This document shows, one piece after another, positions 34,811 through 43,504 of a stretch of 64,000 nucleotides of DNA. Under the pieces are notes generated by a model. It did no database searches. It was not told where the DNA came from and worked only from the letters and a program-made list of their open reading frames with translations. A program made the position numbers and the translations under genes. Positions within the stretch are counted from its first letter, which is position 1. Each line of letters opens with the position of its first letter. Origin of the DNA: JAPEKQ01 sp964516845 (GTDB taxonomy: Bacteria > Joyebacterota > Joyebacteria > Joyebacterales > Joyebacteraceae); contig CAZEXP010000003.1 of the NCBI GenBank assembly GCA_964516845.1, positions 1-64,000 on the forward strand. The letters run 5' to 3'.

Positions 34811-35740
34811 GTGCATACGGTGCGAACCAGATATCTCATCAGCGGCGTGGCTCTCTGTGCGGTCCTGGCCGCCTCAGTCTGTCTCCCCGGCTGCGCCGAC
34901 CCCGATGCTGCGCTCTTCCCGCGGCTCTCAGCGACGACGGCCGATGCGCTCGAGATCACGCGCGGCGGTCAGTGTCTCGCGCTCGCGCGCGACGCTGACG
35001 GATGGTGGGTCGCGCTCCCCGGGAGACGTGGACGTGCCTCCGATGATTCCGTTGACAAGCTGTTCACGGTGCTCGCTCGATCCACGCGCCGCGAGATCGT
35101 CCGCGGCGGACACGGCCAACTCGAGACGCTCGGCCTCGCGGATGGCGACGGCGGGCGAATCTCCATCACGTCATCCGGCAGATCGGTCGTCGACACCCGC
35201 TTCGGCGCGGACGCACCCGGAGCCTCGCGAGTATTCCTCATGCCGGATGGAGAACGCGATGTGTTCGTCTCACCGGACGGACTGGCGGACCTGCTCGGTC
35301 TTCCGTCTGATGACTGGCGCGACCGTCGCATCATGTCGTTCGAACTCCCTGATGTCATCGGTGTGGAACTCGTCAATCAAGGCGCACAGATGGTCATTGC
35401 GCCCGTCGACGGCCGCTGGCACATGACGCGCCCCGTCGATCAGGATGTCTACAAGGGATACGTCGACGCACTCCTGTTCTCGCTCGCGGAACTCGAAGCG
35501 GTGGGCTTCGAGAACGAACGGACTCCCTCCGAGTGCGGCTTTGGTGAGACCGGACGTGACGGGCGCGGCTCCGTGACGGTCCGCTTCGCGAACGCACGGC
35601 CGCAGAGCGTCCTCTTCGGTGGCAGCGCCAACGATTCGTGGTACACAATGCGACCCGACCGGGACGACATCTATCTCGTGCCGGGTGAACTCGTCGAGCT
35701 CATCTTCGGCGGTGAGACCCCCGGGCCGTCACCGCGGTAG
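34811..35740 (+). CDS. DUF4340-like lipoprotein
   Basis: 309 aa from GTG 34811 (GGAGA six bases upstream); the ATG at 34790 is an alternative. Lipobox CLPGC near residue 25. The rest matches the plan of DUF4340 proteins: strand-rich repeats with DADGWWVALPGRRGRASDDSVDKLFTVLARS and DWRDRRIMSFELPDVIGVEL. These often accompany ABC gliding/efflux components, which are absent here. Its last 70 nt overlap the converging symporter gene. Confidence 0.75.
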   Translation: MHTVRTRYLISGVALCAVLAASVCLPGCADPDAALFPRLSATTADALEITRGGQCLALARDADGWWVALPGRRGRASDDSVDKLFTVLARSTRREIVRGGHGQLETLGLADGDGGRISITSSGRSVVDTRFGADAPGASRVFLMPDGERDVFVSPDGLADLLGLPSDDWRDRRIMSFELPDVIGVELVNQGAQMVIAPVDGRWHMTRPVDQDVYKGYVDALLFSLAELEAVGFENERTPSECGFGETGRDGRGSVTVRFANARPQSVLFGGSANDSWYTMRPDRDDIYLVPGELVELIFGGETPGPSPR

Positions 35741-37377
35741 CGAAGCAGACGCCGCCCGAGCCCCGCGAACACCAACGACACCAGCATCGACAGCGCGAAG
35801 AAGTACCACACCCATCCCGGCAGTCCGGCGACGATCGTCGCGGACGAGCCGAATCGCCACCAATCCACCGACAGCACGAAAAGCGCGACTACGAGTGCGC
35901 ACCACCCGAGCAGACCCGTACGCCCCAGACCGCTGGCCGCGTCCTGGAACCATGCATCGTCAGCCGACGATAGGCTCCGCCCCGGAACCACGCGGCCGAT
36001 GACGGTGTCAGCGAGCAGAACGAGTGTGGCGGCCGTCGCCGCCGGCACGACCGTCAGCATCCCCGGCCAACTGAGCACGCCGAAATGCGAGAGTCCGACG
36101 ACGAGTTCGCCTGCGACGATGGATGCGACCACTCCGGAAGCCGACACGCGCCGGATGTGGATGGCGGCGAAGAAGGCTGGGAAGAGCACGGCGAGCCCGG
36201 CGAACGCCTCGGTCGCCACCGAGAGGATCGACGCGGGAGGCCGTATGGAGAGCAGGAAGCCTCCGAGAGCCATGGCGACGATGGCGACGCGACCGGCGAT
36301 ACCGCGCTCGCCTCGTCGCCGCCCGAACACGTCGCGCTCGATGACCGAACCCATCGTCAGTAGCTGCGAATCCATCGTCGACATGATGCCGGCAAGCAGA
36401 CCGGCACACGCGAGCGCGGCCAGCCAGTCGCCGCCGAGACTCTCCATCAGCATCGGAAGGATGCGGTCCGTCTCCTTCCCCACGAGCCCCGGGATGTGAA
36501 GCCGACCGAGCGCTCCGATAGCGACCGGGAGAAAGAACAAGACCGCCGTGACGATGGGATAGAGCGCCATGCTGATGACGATCGGCCTCTCCCCTCGCGC
36601 GGCATAGAACCTCTGGAACAGCTGCGGGAGCATCGGGTCGGCAAGAAACCACAACAGCATGTAGCTCGCCCAGATCCCGACGATGAGACTCCCGTCACCA
36701 CCCGGCCGCGCCGTAAGTGCGGGGAACCGCTCGGCGAGCGTCGCGAAGGCTCCGCCCCCGGTCGCGCGCACGACGACCAGGAGTCCCACCGCCAGCACGA
36801 CGGTCATGAGGATCCCCTGCGCGAAATCGGTCCAGACCACCGAGCGCATCCCGCCGGCCAGCACGTAGAGCGCAACAACCACGGTGACCAGCGCCGCGCC
36901 GATGACATACGGGACACCCAGGAGCGCCTCGAGCGCGTACCCCGCCGCCATCGGTTGGATGGCAAGGTACGGCAGTGTGAACAACGCCATCGCGCCCGCG
37001 GTCACTCCGGCCGCCCCGCGGCCGAATCGCGCTCCGATGAGTTCGGCAGGGGTGACCAGCCCGAGACGACGACCGATCCGGTGAGCGGGCAATCCGACGA
37101 TCGCGAAAGAGACCGCCATCAGCCCCGTTCCGACCGCCATGACCGGGTAGAACCCGAGTCCGATCCGATATCCGGCGCCGGCGAAGCCGACGACGGTGAA
37201 CCCGCTGAAGTTCGTCGCCGCCATCGTGGCGAGGACCGCGAGCGGTCCAAGAAGTCGTCCGGCGAGGTAGTACGCGGACGCCCCGAGGTTGTCCCCGACT
37301 CGACGACGGCGGGCGGCAAGCCCGACCCCCAGAACGATGCAGAGATAGAGCGCGACGACAGTGATTCGAACCGCCAA
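35671..37377 (-). CDS. sodium:solute symporter (SSS family)
   Basis: 568 aa from TTG 37377 (GGAGGAAGAC upstream); no ATG is in frame. About 13 transmembrane segments (GDNLGASAYYLAGRL, NFSGFTVVGFAGAGYRIG, LPAHRIGRRLGLVTPAELIGARFG) typical of SSS carriers such as PutP/PanF. Substrate cannot be told from sequence. It converges on and overlaps by 70 nt the DUF4340 gene. The open frame upstream runs into a 21-bp tandem repeat containing an assembly gap and is not part of the protein. Confidence 0.85.
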   Translation of the reverse strand: MAVRITVVALYLCIVLGVGLAARRRRVGDNLGASAYYLAGRLLGPLAVLATMAATNFSGFTVVGFAGAGYRIGLGFYPVMAVGTGLMAVSFAIVGLPAHRIGRRLGLVTPAELIGARFGRGAAGVTAGAMALFTLPYLAIQPMAAGYALEALLGVPYVIGAALVTVVVALYVLAGGMRSVVWTDFAQGILMTVVLAVGLLVVVRATGGGAFATLAERFPALTARPGGDGSLIVGIWASYMLLWFLADPMLPQLFQRFYAARGERPIVISMALYPIVTAVLFFLPVAIGALGRLHIPGLVGKETDRILPMLMESLGGDWLAALACAGLLAGIMSTMDSQLLTMGSVIERDVFGRRRGERGIAGRVAIVAMALGGFLLSIRPPASILSVATEAFAGLAVLFPAFFAAIHIRRVSASGVVASIVAGELVVGLSHFGVLSWPGMLTVVPAATAATLVLLADTVIGRVVPGRSLSSADDAWFQDAASGLGRTGLLGWCALVVALFVLSVDWWRFGSSATIVAGLPGWVWYFFALSMLVSLVFAGLGRRLLRYRGDGPGVSPPKMSSTSSPGTR

Positions 37378-37407
37378 GTCTTCCTCCCGTTTCGTACGGT
37401 ACCGACG

Positions 37408-37614
37408 CAGACGCGGACGGCTGCAAAGCAGACGCGGACGGCTGCAAAGCAGACGCGGNNNNNNNNNNNNNNNNNNNNNNNNNNNNNNNNNNNNNNNNNN
37501 NNNNNNNNNNNNNNNNNNNNNNNNNNNNNNNNNNNNNNNNNNNNNNNNNNNNNNNNNNAAAGCAGACGCGGACGGCTGCAAAGCAGACGCGGCCAGCTGC
37601 AAAGCAGACGCGGC
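37408..37614. repeat. 21-bp tandem repeat array containing an assembly gap
   Basis: Direct tandem copies of CAGACGCGGACGGCTGCAAAG on both sides of a 100-N gap (two full copies before, two after, the last with a CCAG variant), with no unique spacers. The number of copies is unknown because of the gap. It lies just upstream of the symporter start, in the 5' region of that gene. Confidence 0.85.
37459..37558. other. assembly gap (100 N) inside the tandem repeat
   Basis: Exactly 100 N. The flanks are identical repeat units, so the break is an assembly failure caused by the repeat. Confidence 0.99.
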
Positions 37615-37638
37615 CACCCGAGCCTGGGTGGCCGCGTC
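37607..37638. repeat. 13-bp hairpin at the end of the tandem repeat
   Basis: GACGCGGCCACCC/GGGTGGCCGCGTC with a 6-nt loop; its left arm is the start of the last repeat copy. It could act as a terminator or block readthrough between 37.6 kb and the response-regulator gene. 37639-37884 shows no gene. Confidence 0.6.
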
Positions 37639-37884
37639 GGCCTGACATAACTCGGCAGGAGTATGTCACGGGTGTGATACGTCTGTCAACGCACGCGCGC
37701 CCATATCTGCGCCCCCGTGCGATTCGCTTGCCCCTGTCCTCCCGGTGTGCCTTGATACATCGAAGAGGCCACTTTTACGGCGTTTAACATGAGGTGTTCA
37801 GGCACGCTCCTTGCTTCTTTGAGTCATCAGAACAACGCGCTCTTGCGAGTTTATCGATAACGAAGTTACACCCTGGAGGCACGG

Positions 37885-38598
37885 GTGACTGCAGTTCCCA
37901 GGAAGATTCTGATCGCCGAGCGGGATCCCAAAATTCTCAAGCAGCTGTCGCACGCCATGTCCGCCTCGGGCTACGCTGTCTGCGAGGCGCAGACGGGACG
38001 GGAGGCACTGCGGAGCATCCAGCTCGATCGCCCCGACCTCGTACTCGTCGGGCTCGTGCTGTCGGACATCGGAGGGAAGGACCTCGCCCGCATCCTGACG
38101 TCGAACGGAGACTCGATCCCGATCCCGACGATCGTGCTGGCTGAACCCGGGACACACCATGACGAGGTGCTCGTCGCGGGCGGCGCACCGGAGAAGCCGG
38201 TGACCCGCTGGACCGGCGTCGACGAGGTCATCACGCTCGTCAACGACTTCTTCTCCCCATCTGAAGAGACCGAGGCGGAGAGCTACACACGCACGCTGCT
38301 GTTCGAGGGCATCGTGATCGACCCCGCGCGATCGTGCGTCGAGGTCCACGGAGAGCCGCTCGAGCTGACAAACAAGGAATTCCGCTTCCTCCACGTGCTC
38401 GCGGTCAACGGAGACCGGACATGCACGCGAGAGGAACTCCGGCGACGCGTGTGGGGTGACGAGATAGATGTCATCGGCCGGACGGTCGACGTGCTCGTGA
38501 GTCGTCTTCGCTCGAAGCTCACATCGGCATCAGGACAGGAACTCATCTCGACGATTCGCGGAGTCGGCTACCGGTTCACAGGCGACCCGCGCCAGTAG
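37885..38598 (+). CDS. OmpR/PhoB-type response regulator with degenerate receiver domain
   Basis: 237 aa from GTG 37885 (GGAGG upstream). Residues 1-120 are receiver-like (ILIAERDPKILKQL), but the phospho-acceptor position is Gly56 (LVLVGLVLSDIGG) rather than Asp, and the acidic pocket has Arg13 for one Asp. EKPV keeps the lysine. Residues 135-237 are a good winged helix (LELTNKEFRFLHVLAVNGDR ... GRTVDVLVSRLRSKL ... IRGVGYRF). Without the Asp it probably acts phosphorylation-independently. No sensor kinase lies beside it. Confidence 0.85.
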   Translation: MTAVPRKILIAERDPKILKQLSHAMSASGYAVCEAQTGREALRSIQLDRPDLVLVGLVLSDIGGKDLARILTSNGDSIPIPTIVLAEPGTHHDEVLVAGGAPEKPVTRWTGVDEVITLVNDFFSPSEETEAESYTRTLLFEGIVIDPARSCVEVHGEPLELTNKEFRFLHVLAVNGDRTCTREELRRRVWGDEIDVIGRTVDVLVSRLRSKLTSASGQELISTIRGVGYRFTGDPRQ

Positions 38599-38617
38599 TC
38601 TGGACGGCATCTACGAG

Positions 38618-38651
38618 CAGGGGCGAACCCGTGATCACGGGTCCGCCCCTG
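38618..38651. terminator. bidirectional terminator between the regulator and peptidase genes
   Basis: CAGGGGCG-a-ACCCGTGATCACGGGT-c-CGCCCCTG, a long near-perfect stem between converging genes (stop 38598 and stop 38718). Confidence 0.7.
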
Positions 38652-38717
38652 TTGCGTTCCACTCCATCAGGTCCGCCTGCCGTCGCTCCCGAGACACGAG
38701 TCGCGGGAGCCCGCCGC

Positions 38718-40307
38718 TCAGCGGTACGCCTCGTAGGCGCGCCGGACCTCATCGATGAAGTAGCTCGAGTCAAGCCTGTCGAACCCGACGTACTGCGCCA
38801 CCTCGACGGCCGAGAGCTCGGCCCCGTACTCCATAAGCTCGACGTAGAGCGCCCCCGCATCTTTCGATTCCCACCACCGCTCACCGAAGCGTTCTCTGAA
38901 CACATGCCTGAGCTGAGCAGCGAGGATCCACGCCTCGAGGTAGTTCACCCCGTAGTAGTCCTCGTTGCTCGACAGGAATCCGTGCTCCGGATGCGCGAGC
39001 GGCACGAGGCGCGACTCCTCCATGAGCCGCCCGTAGGCCTGGACGAGCTGCTCCTGTGTCCTCTCGCCGGTGTGCAGCAGCCGCTCATAGCGGAACAGGC
39101 CGGCGTAGTATCGCGCACTCCCCAGCGAACCAAGCAGCTGGTTCTTGAGGAAGCGATGAAGCACCTCCCGATCGGTGATCAGGCCGGTCTCCGTGAGGAA
39201 CAGAGGGTCCATGAAGAGCTGTTCGGGGATGTAGGCGTATGTCTCGGTGACGCCGTAGTCGCCGAGACGCTGGAACTCGTACTCGGTCACGGTCACGACG
39301 CCGTCATGGATCCCGTGCCCCATCTCGTGGAAGAGACTCTCGTAGTCGTCGACCCCGCCCGACGGTTTGATGAGGATCCTGACGTCTTCACCCGGACGAA
39401 TCCCGTAGGTCGCCGGCCGCGGCTCCTTCTCGGGTCGGTCTTCGTCGTCGAGATGGATCGGGAGCGCGTCGATATCGATACCCATCCCGAGGAAGGTCTC
39501 CTTCATGAACGGGACCATCGATTCAGCATCGAAGTACACGTCGAACTCCGCGCCCCGGAAGAGCTGCCCCCGATCGTAGTCGGGGACATCCGTCACGTCG
39601 ACGCCGAAGACGGCATGCGCCGCGTCGTTGGTCAGCTCCCAGTAGATGTCGCGTGTCGCTCCGAGCAGGTCGAGCACGGTCTCCTCGAACGCGTCGTGAT
39701 CGAGACCGCGCCGCTGCGCTTCGAAGTCGTCGAGACTCTCGAACCCGAACTCCACGAGACGCGCGCTGGTCTCGGCGACCATGCGCGCCCTCGGCGGATT
39801 GAGGTTGGCGACCTCGAACTCACCCATCGCCTCGTAGTACCTCTCTCTGAGTTCGCTGTCGGTCTCGTTGTAGAACATGATGCCGATGTCGCGATACGCG
39901 ATCGAGTCGCCATCGACGATCACGACTCCCGTCGCCTCGGCGTTCGAGATCTCGTCCTCGATGGAGATCAGGTCGTCGTAGATGACCGTCCCCGCCGTGT
40001 CGTAGAAGAGATAGTCCAGGCGCTTGCGCTCGCGAGGGTCGGTCTCCCGGTCCCGCATCCGCGCCACGTACTTCGGGATCCCTGGATCGGCAAGGTCGGA
40101 GTAGCGTTCCCAGATCCCCGCGAGATCCGACTCCTCACCGTATGCGTCGGTCTCGTAGTAGGCCGTCATGATCTCGGCAGCCATGTCGTTCGACCGCGTC
40201 CGGATCTCATCCAGATCGTATGTCGCGCCGCATCCCGCCAACGCGGTCACTGCGAACGCCATCGCCGCCACGGCAGCGGCAACGCGTCGTCTCTTCAGCA
40301 TGCTCAA
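38718..40307 (-). CDS. M3-like zinc metallopeptidase lipoprotein
   Basis: 529 aa. TTG start at 40307 with GGGGAGG seven bases upstream, or ATG 40301. Lipobox ALAGC at about residue 25. Zinc site LFHEMGHGIHD (HExxH) with a downstream glutamate region ETYAYIPEQLF and a helical fold typical of thermolysin-like gluzincins of the M3/M2 type. Length fits oligopeptidases. Likely periplasmic, anchored by lipid. Next in the strand after the nucleotidyltransferase; no functional link seen. Confidence 0.8.
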   Translation of the reverse strand: MSMLKRRRVAAAVAAMAFAVTALAGCGATYDLDEIRTRSNDMAAEIMTAYYETDAYGEESDLAGIWERYSDLADPGIPKYVARMRDRETDPRERKRLDYLFYDTAGTVIYDDLISIEDEISNAEATGVVIVDGDSIAYRDIGIMFYNETDSELRERYYEAMGEFEVANLNPPRARMVAETSARLVEFGFESLDDFEAQRRGLDHDAFEETVLDLLGATRDIYWELTNDAAHAVFGVDVTDVPDYDRGQLFRGAEFDVYFDAESMVPFMKETFLGMGIDIDALPIHLDDEDRPEKEPRPATYGIRPGEDVRILIKPSGGVDDYESLFHEMGHGIHDGVVTVTEYEFQRLGDYGVTETYAYIPEQLFMDPLFLTETGLITDREVLHRFLKNQLLGSLGSARYYAGLFRYERLLHTGERTQEQLVQAYGRLMEESRLVPLAHPEHGFLSSNEDYYGVNYLEAWILAAQLRHVFRERFGERWWESKDAGALYVELMEYGAELSAVEVAQYVGFDRLDSSYFIDEVRRAYEAYR

Positions 40308-40345
40308 GCTCGCACCCTCCCCGCAAGATACCTGGTGTTGTTGCG

Positions 40346-41086
40346 CTACTCATCCCCGACAAGTCCGCGCTTCTGCTGCGCGTCCTCCCCCGCGGCTTCA
40401 AGATCCTCCGGCGTTCCGACGTCGCGCCAGTAATCGGCAAGCTCGAACGCGCGCACGGCGAGACCGTCCGCGATCATCATGCGGATGGCGTCCGGGATCT
40501 CATACTCGCCCCGCTCGGAGAGCTCAAGCCGGGCCGTGTAGTCGAAGAGAACGGGCCTCGTCACGAAGATGCCGGCATTGATGTAATTCGTCGTCGATGT
40601 GCCCTTTGGCGGCTTCTCGACGAGCCGCTCGACCAGGCCGTCGCGGACGTAGACCGCGGCCCCCTTGTACGGATCGTCGACGGTGCGGACCGCCAGAAGG
40701 AGATCGGTATCTTCTCTCTCGAACGCCTCGGCCATCTGACGATACGCCTCGGGCTCCGTGAGGATGTCGCCGAAGGTGAAGAAGAAGGGACCGTCGCAGA
40801 GAAAGTCGCGAGCCGGATCGGCCGCGCGGCCGGTGCCGTCCTGCGTCTCCTGCGTGAAGTAGCTCACGCTGACGCCGACCTCACGCCCGTCACCGAAGTA
40901 GTCGCGGATGACGTCGGCCCTGTAGCCAACGATGACCGCCGCGTCCGACACACCGGCTCTGCCGAGCGCGGTGAGAACCTGCCAGAGCATCGGCCTCCCG
41001 CCGATCTCGACCATGGGCTTCGGGATGGAATTCGTGATCTCTTTCATGCGGGTGCCCTTGCCCGCCGCGAGTACGACTGCCTTCAC
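40346..41086 (-). CDS. sugar nucleotidyltransferase (GlmU/RmlA-type)
   Basis: 246 aa from GTG 41086 (GGAGGG upstream). The N-terminal LAAGKGTRMKEITNSIPKPM is the nucleotide-binding signature of sugar-1-phosphate nucleotidyltransferases. VEKPPKG and the C-terminal YEIPDAIRMMIADG match the GlmU N-domain/RmlA/mannose-1-phosphate group. It lacks the left-handed-helix acetyltransferase domain, so it is a free-standing transferase. Substrate unresolved. Sits 40 nt after mnmA in the same direction. Confidence 0.85.
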   Translation of the reverse strand: MKAVVLAAGKGTRMKEITNSIPKPMVEIGGRPMLWQVLTALGRAGVSDAAVIVGYRADVIRDYFGDGREVGVSVSYFTQETQDGTGRAADPARDFLCDGPFFFTFGDILTEPEAYRQMAEAFEREDTDLLLAVRTVDDPYKGAAVYVRDGLVERLVEKPPKGTSTTNYINAGIFVTRPVLFDYTARLELSERGEYEIPDAIRMMIADGLAVRAFELADYWRDVGTPEDLEAAGEDAQQKRGLVGDE

Positions 41087-41126
41087 ACTGGCCCTCCTCA
41101 AAGATGCGCTGTCCTGAATGTGTCTA

Positions 41127-42260
41127 TCAGCTGATGGCGTCTCCAGCTCGACCCGCAACGTCCGCGCACTCAATGACACCGCCGCCGAGCACGACGTCCC
41201 CGTCGTAGAACACGACGGACTGCCCCGGGGCGATGGCTCGCTGCTCCTCGCGGAAGATGACGCGAGCCGTGTCGCCCTCGACCGTCACGACACACTCGGC
41301 CGGACGCGCCGCGTAGCGGACCTTCGCGCGCGCCTCGAACTCGCGCGCCGGCGGTTCGCCCGATGGCCACGCAAGGTCTCGGGCGTCGAGCGATCCAGCC
41401 ATCAGTTCAGGTTCGGGACCCACGATGATCGCGTTCCGCGCGGTCTCGATCCTCAGAACGTAGACGGGCGTCCCAAGCGCCACGCCGAGGCCCGAACGCT
41501 GGCCGATCGTGTAGAGCGCGACGCCCTCGTGTGTACCAACGGCGTTCCCGTCCATATCCTCGATCGGGCCAGGATTGAGCAGCTCCGGCGCCTCGGCTCG
41601 AATGAGATCGGCCAGCCCGCCGGCAGCGAAGCAGATGTCGGCGCTCTCGCGTCCGGCGAACTCCGCGAAACCGCACTCGTGGGCGATCACCCGGACGTCG
41701 TCCTTCAGCATCTCCCCGACCGGCATGGCGCTCCGGGCCAACTGCATATCGCTCAGCCGATACAGGAAGTACGACTGGTCCTTCGCAGTGTCGGTCCCGC
41801 GGAGAAGCCGGCGGGTACCACCCGCCACCACCCCGTTGGTCCGCCGCTCGCCCGGCCCCGAAGTAATTCTCGCATGATGGCCGGTGGCGAGCACCTCCGC
41901 GCCAAGCGAACGGGCCTCCTCCATCAGCAGACCGAACTTGACGGTCTCATTGCAGACGACGCAGGGGTTCGGCGTCCTGCCGGCGGCGTACTCGCGAAGG
42001 AACGGTTCCAGAACACGCGGCCGGAAGCTCTCCGACACATCGATGATACGGTGCTCGATCCCAAGCAGAGCCGCCGCGCGGGACGCGGCGGCGGGAAGGT
42101 TCTCTGATGGCGCGAGCCCCGGCGCCCGACGATTACGGTCCGGTGCGCGAAGAGCGTTCAGCGTCATTGTCAGCCCGACGACCTCGCAACCCTGTCGCTT
42201 CAGGACGTGCGCGGCGACGAAGCTGTCGATGCCGCCGCTCAGGGCGACCGCTGTCCGCAT
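41127..42260 (-). CDS. mnmA: tRNA-specific 2-thiouridylase MnmA
   Basis: 377 aa from ATG 42260 (GGGGGAGAT). The PP-loop SGGIDSFVA binds ATP; catalytic cysteines are in PNPCVVCN and SADICFAA. KDQSYFLYRL and the C-terminal TIGQRSGLGVALG match MnmA. It thiolates U34 of tRNA-Glu, -Gln and -Lys using sulfur carried from the IscS/Tus relay. The ATP motif has SGGID for the more usual SGGVD. Ends in TGA, an ordinary stop. Confidence 0.93.
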   Translation of the reverse strand: MRTAVALSGGIDSFVAAHVLKRQGCEVVGLTMTLNALRAPDRNRRAPGLAPSENLPAAASRAAALLGIEHRIIDVSESFRPRVLEPFLREYAAGRTPNPCVVCNETVKFGLLMEEARSLGAEVLATGHHARITSGPGERRTNGVVAGGTRRLLRGTDTAKDQSYFLYRLSDMQLARSAMPVGEMLKDDVRVIAHECGFAEFAGRESADICFAAGGLADLIRAEAPELLNPGPIEDMDGNAVGTHEGVALYTIGQRSGLGVALGTPVYVLRIETARNAIIVGPEPELMAGSLDARDLAWPSGEPPAREFEARAKVRYAARPAECVVTVEGDTARVIFREEQRAIAPGQSVVFYDGDVVLGGGVIECADVAGRAGDAIS

Positions 42261-42283
42261 CACATCTCCCCCGGACACGGCGA

Positions 42284-43441
42284 TCAGAAGATATAGCCGA
42301 CCGTGACATAGACGCCGTAGTTCGTCATCTGGCCGCTCTCGCCGCCTTCGGAGAACGACTCCCGCACGAGGGCGCCCTCAAGAGCGTACTCGCTGAAGAG
42401 CCACGAGGCGCCGAAACCGATCGAGTTCTCGGGCACGATGCCCTCGTCTATCTCTGTCGTCTGCATCGAGTAGCCGGTTCGGAGGGTGAGCTTCTCCTCC
42501 ATCAGCGAGACCTCGACACCGAGCGCGACCGTCGACAACGAATCGTCGAACTCATTGCGCTCGCCCGATGTCGGGTCCGGCGGAGGCGTCGCCGGATAGG
42601 CTGAGAGCTCCGTCTCCGCTTTGTTCCAGCCGTCGGCGAGGTAGCTCGCGTGAACGGTCACGGTCTGGACCGGCTTGAAGGTGAATCCCGCCACGAGCAT
42701 CGACTGTGTGTTGGTCGTCTCATCCCGACGGTCCTGCCCGTACCAGTCATCGCTGCGGGTGTTGATCTCGGAACCCCAGCGATACCCGACACCGGCGGTG
42801 AAACTGTCGGTCGCGTCGAACAGGAACCCGAGCGACGCCGTCACGCCCATACCTCTGACGCGCGCCTTGTCGAGCGTCTCACCCGGGAAACCCTCGCGCA
42901 TCGTCTCGTCGAGTGACGCGAGTCCGGCGGAGACACCCAGCGCACCCTGCCGCCTCGAGCCGATCAGCGAGGCGAACACGAGCTCGAACACGCGGAGCGA
43001 GCCCGTCTGCTCGCTTGCGAAATTCTTCAGCGTCCCCTCGTCGTCCTTGAGCCCCGTGTACTCCACGCTGCGATACGCCGGACACGAGTAGTTGAACCCG
43101 AAGGACAGACTCTCGTTCCGCTTGACGGCGACGGCATTCGAGAACAGGAAGCCGTCGTCGCTGGCTTCGAGGTCGCCGCTGATGTAGTCGCGACTCTTCA
43201 CGTTGAAACGAACCGTCGCCTGCCCGCTGACACCCTCGTATCGGGCTGCCAGCGCGGGATTGTAGTAGCACGCACCGACGTTGCCGGTGGCGGAGCCTGC
43301 TCCGGCAAGCGATGCCTGATATGCGGTGAGATAGTGCGAGTAGGTCCTGGGGGTGTCGCCGAGCGATGTCCTGGTGACGTCTGCGCAGGCGGTCGCCACA
43401 AGGACGACCGTCAGCACGAGCACGAGCATGATATTCCGCAT
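42284..43441 (-). CDS. PorV/FadL-like outer-membrane barrel protein
   Basis: 385 aa. Signal peptide 1-20 (ending ATACADV). SLAGAGSATGNVGACYYNPALAARY is the NPA motif of FadL/PorV barrels; the rest is beta-strand with aromatic girdles (LSFGFNYSC, VRGMGVTASLGFLFD, YVTVGYIF at the C-terminus). Phe-terminal barrel. It is directly after the second selenocysteine-like gene in the strand (63-nt gap), so barrel and cargo may be co-expressed. Ends in TGA as a normal stop. Confidence 0.72.
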   Translation of the reverse strand: MRNIMLVLVLTVVLVATACADVTRTSLGDTPRTYSHYLTAYQASLAGAGSATGNVGACYYNPALAARYEGVSGQATVRFNVKSRDYISGDLEASDDGFLFSNAVAVKRNESLSFGFNYSCPAYRSVEYTGLKDDEGTLKNFASEQTGSLRVFELVFASLIGSRRQGALGVSAGLASLDETMREGFPGETLDKARVRGMGVTASLGFLFDATDSFTAGVGYRWGSEINTRSDDWYGQDRRDETTNTQSMLVAGFTFKPVQTVTVHASYLADGWNKAETELSAYPATPPPDPTSGERNEFDDSLSTVALGVEVSLMEEKLTLRTGYSMQTTEIDEGIVPENSIGFGASWLFSEYALEGALVRESFSEGGESGQMTNYGVYVTVGYIF

Positions 43442-43504
43442 GGTCCCTCCTGCGTCGCGAGCGGGTCCGAATGGCAGATTCGCTCGCAGTATAGCACGGG
43501 AGGG

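Noticed and set aside
37408..37614. CRISPR-like repeats
   Set aside because: Units are contiguous 21-bp copies with no unique spacers and no cas genes nearby.
38631..40433. 600-codon plus-strand frame opposite the M3-like peptidase
   Set aside because: No domain motifs; the minus-strand HEMGH protein is convincing.
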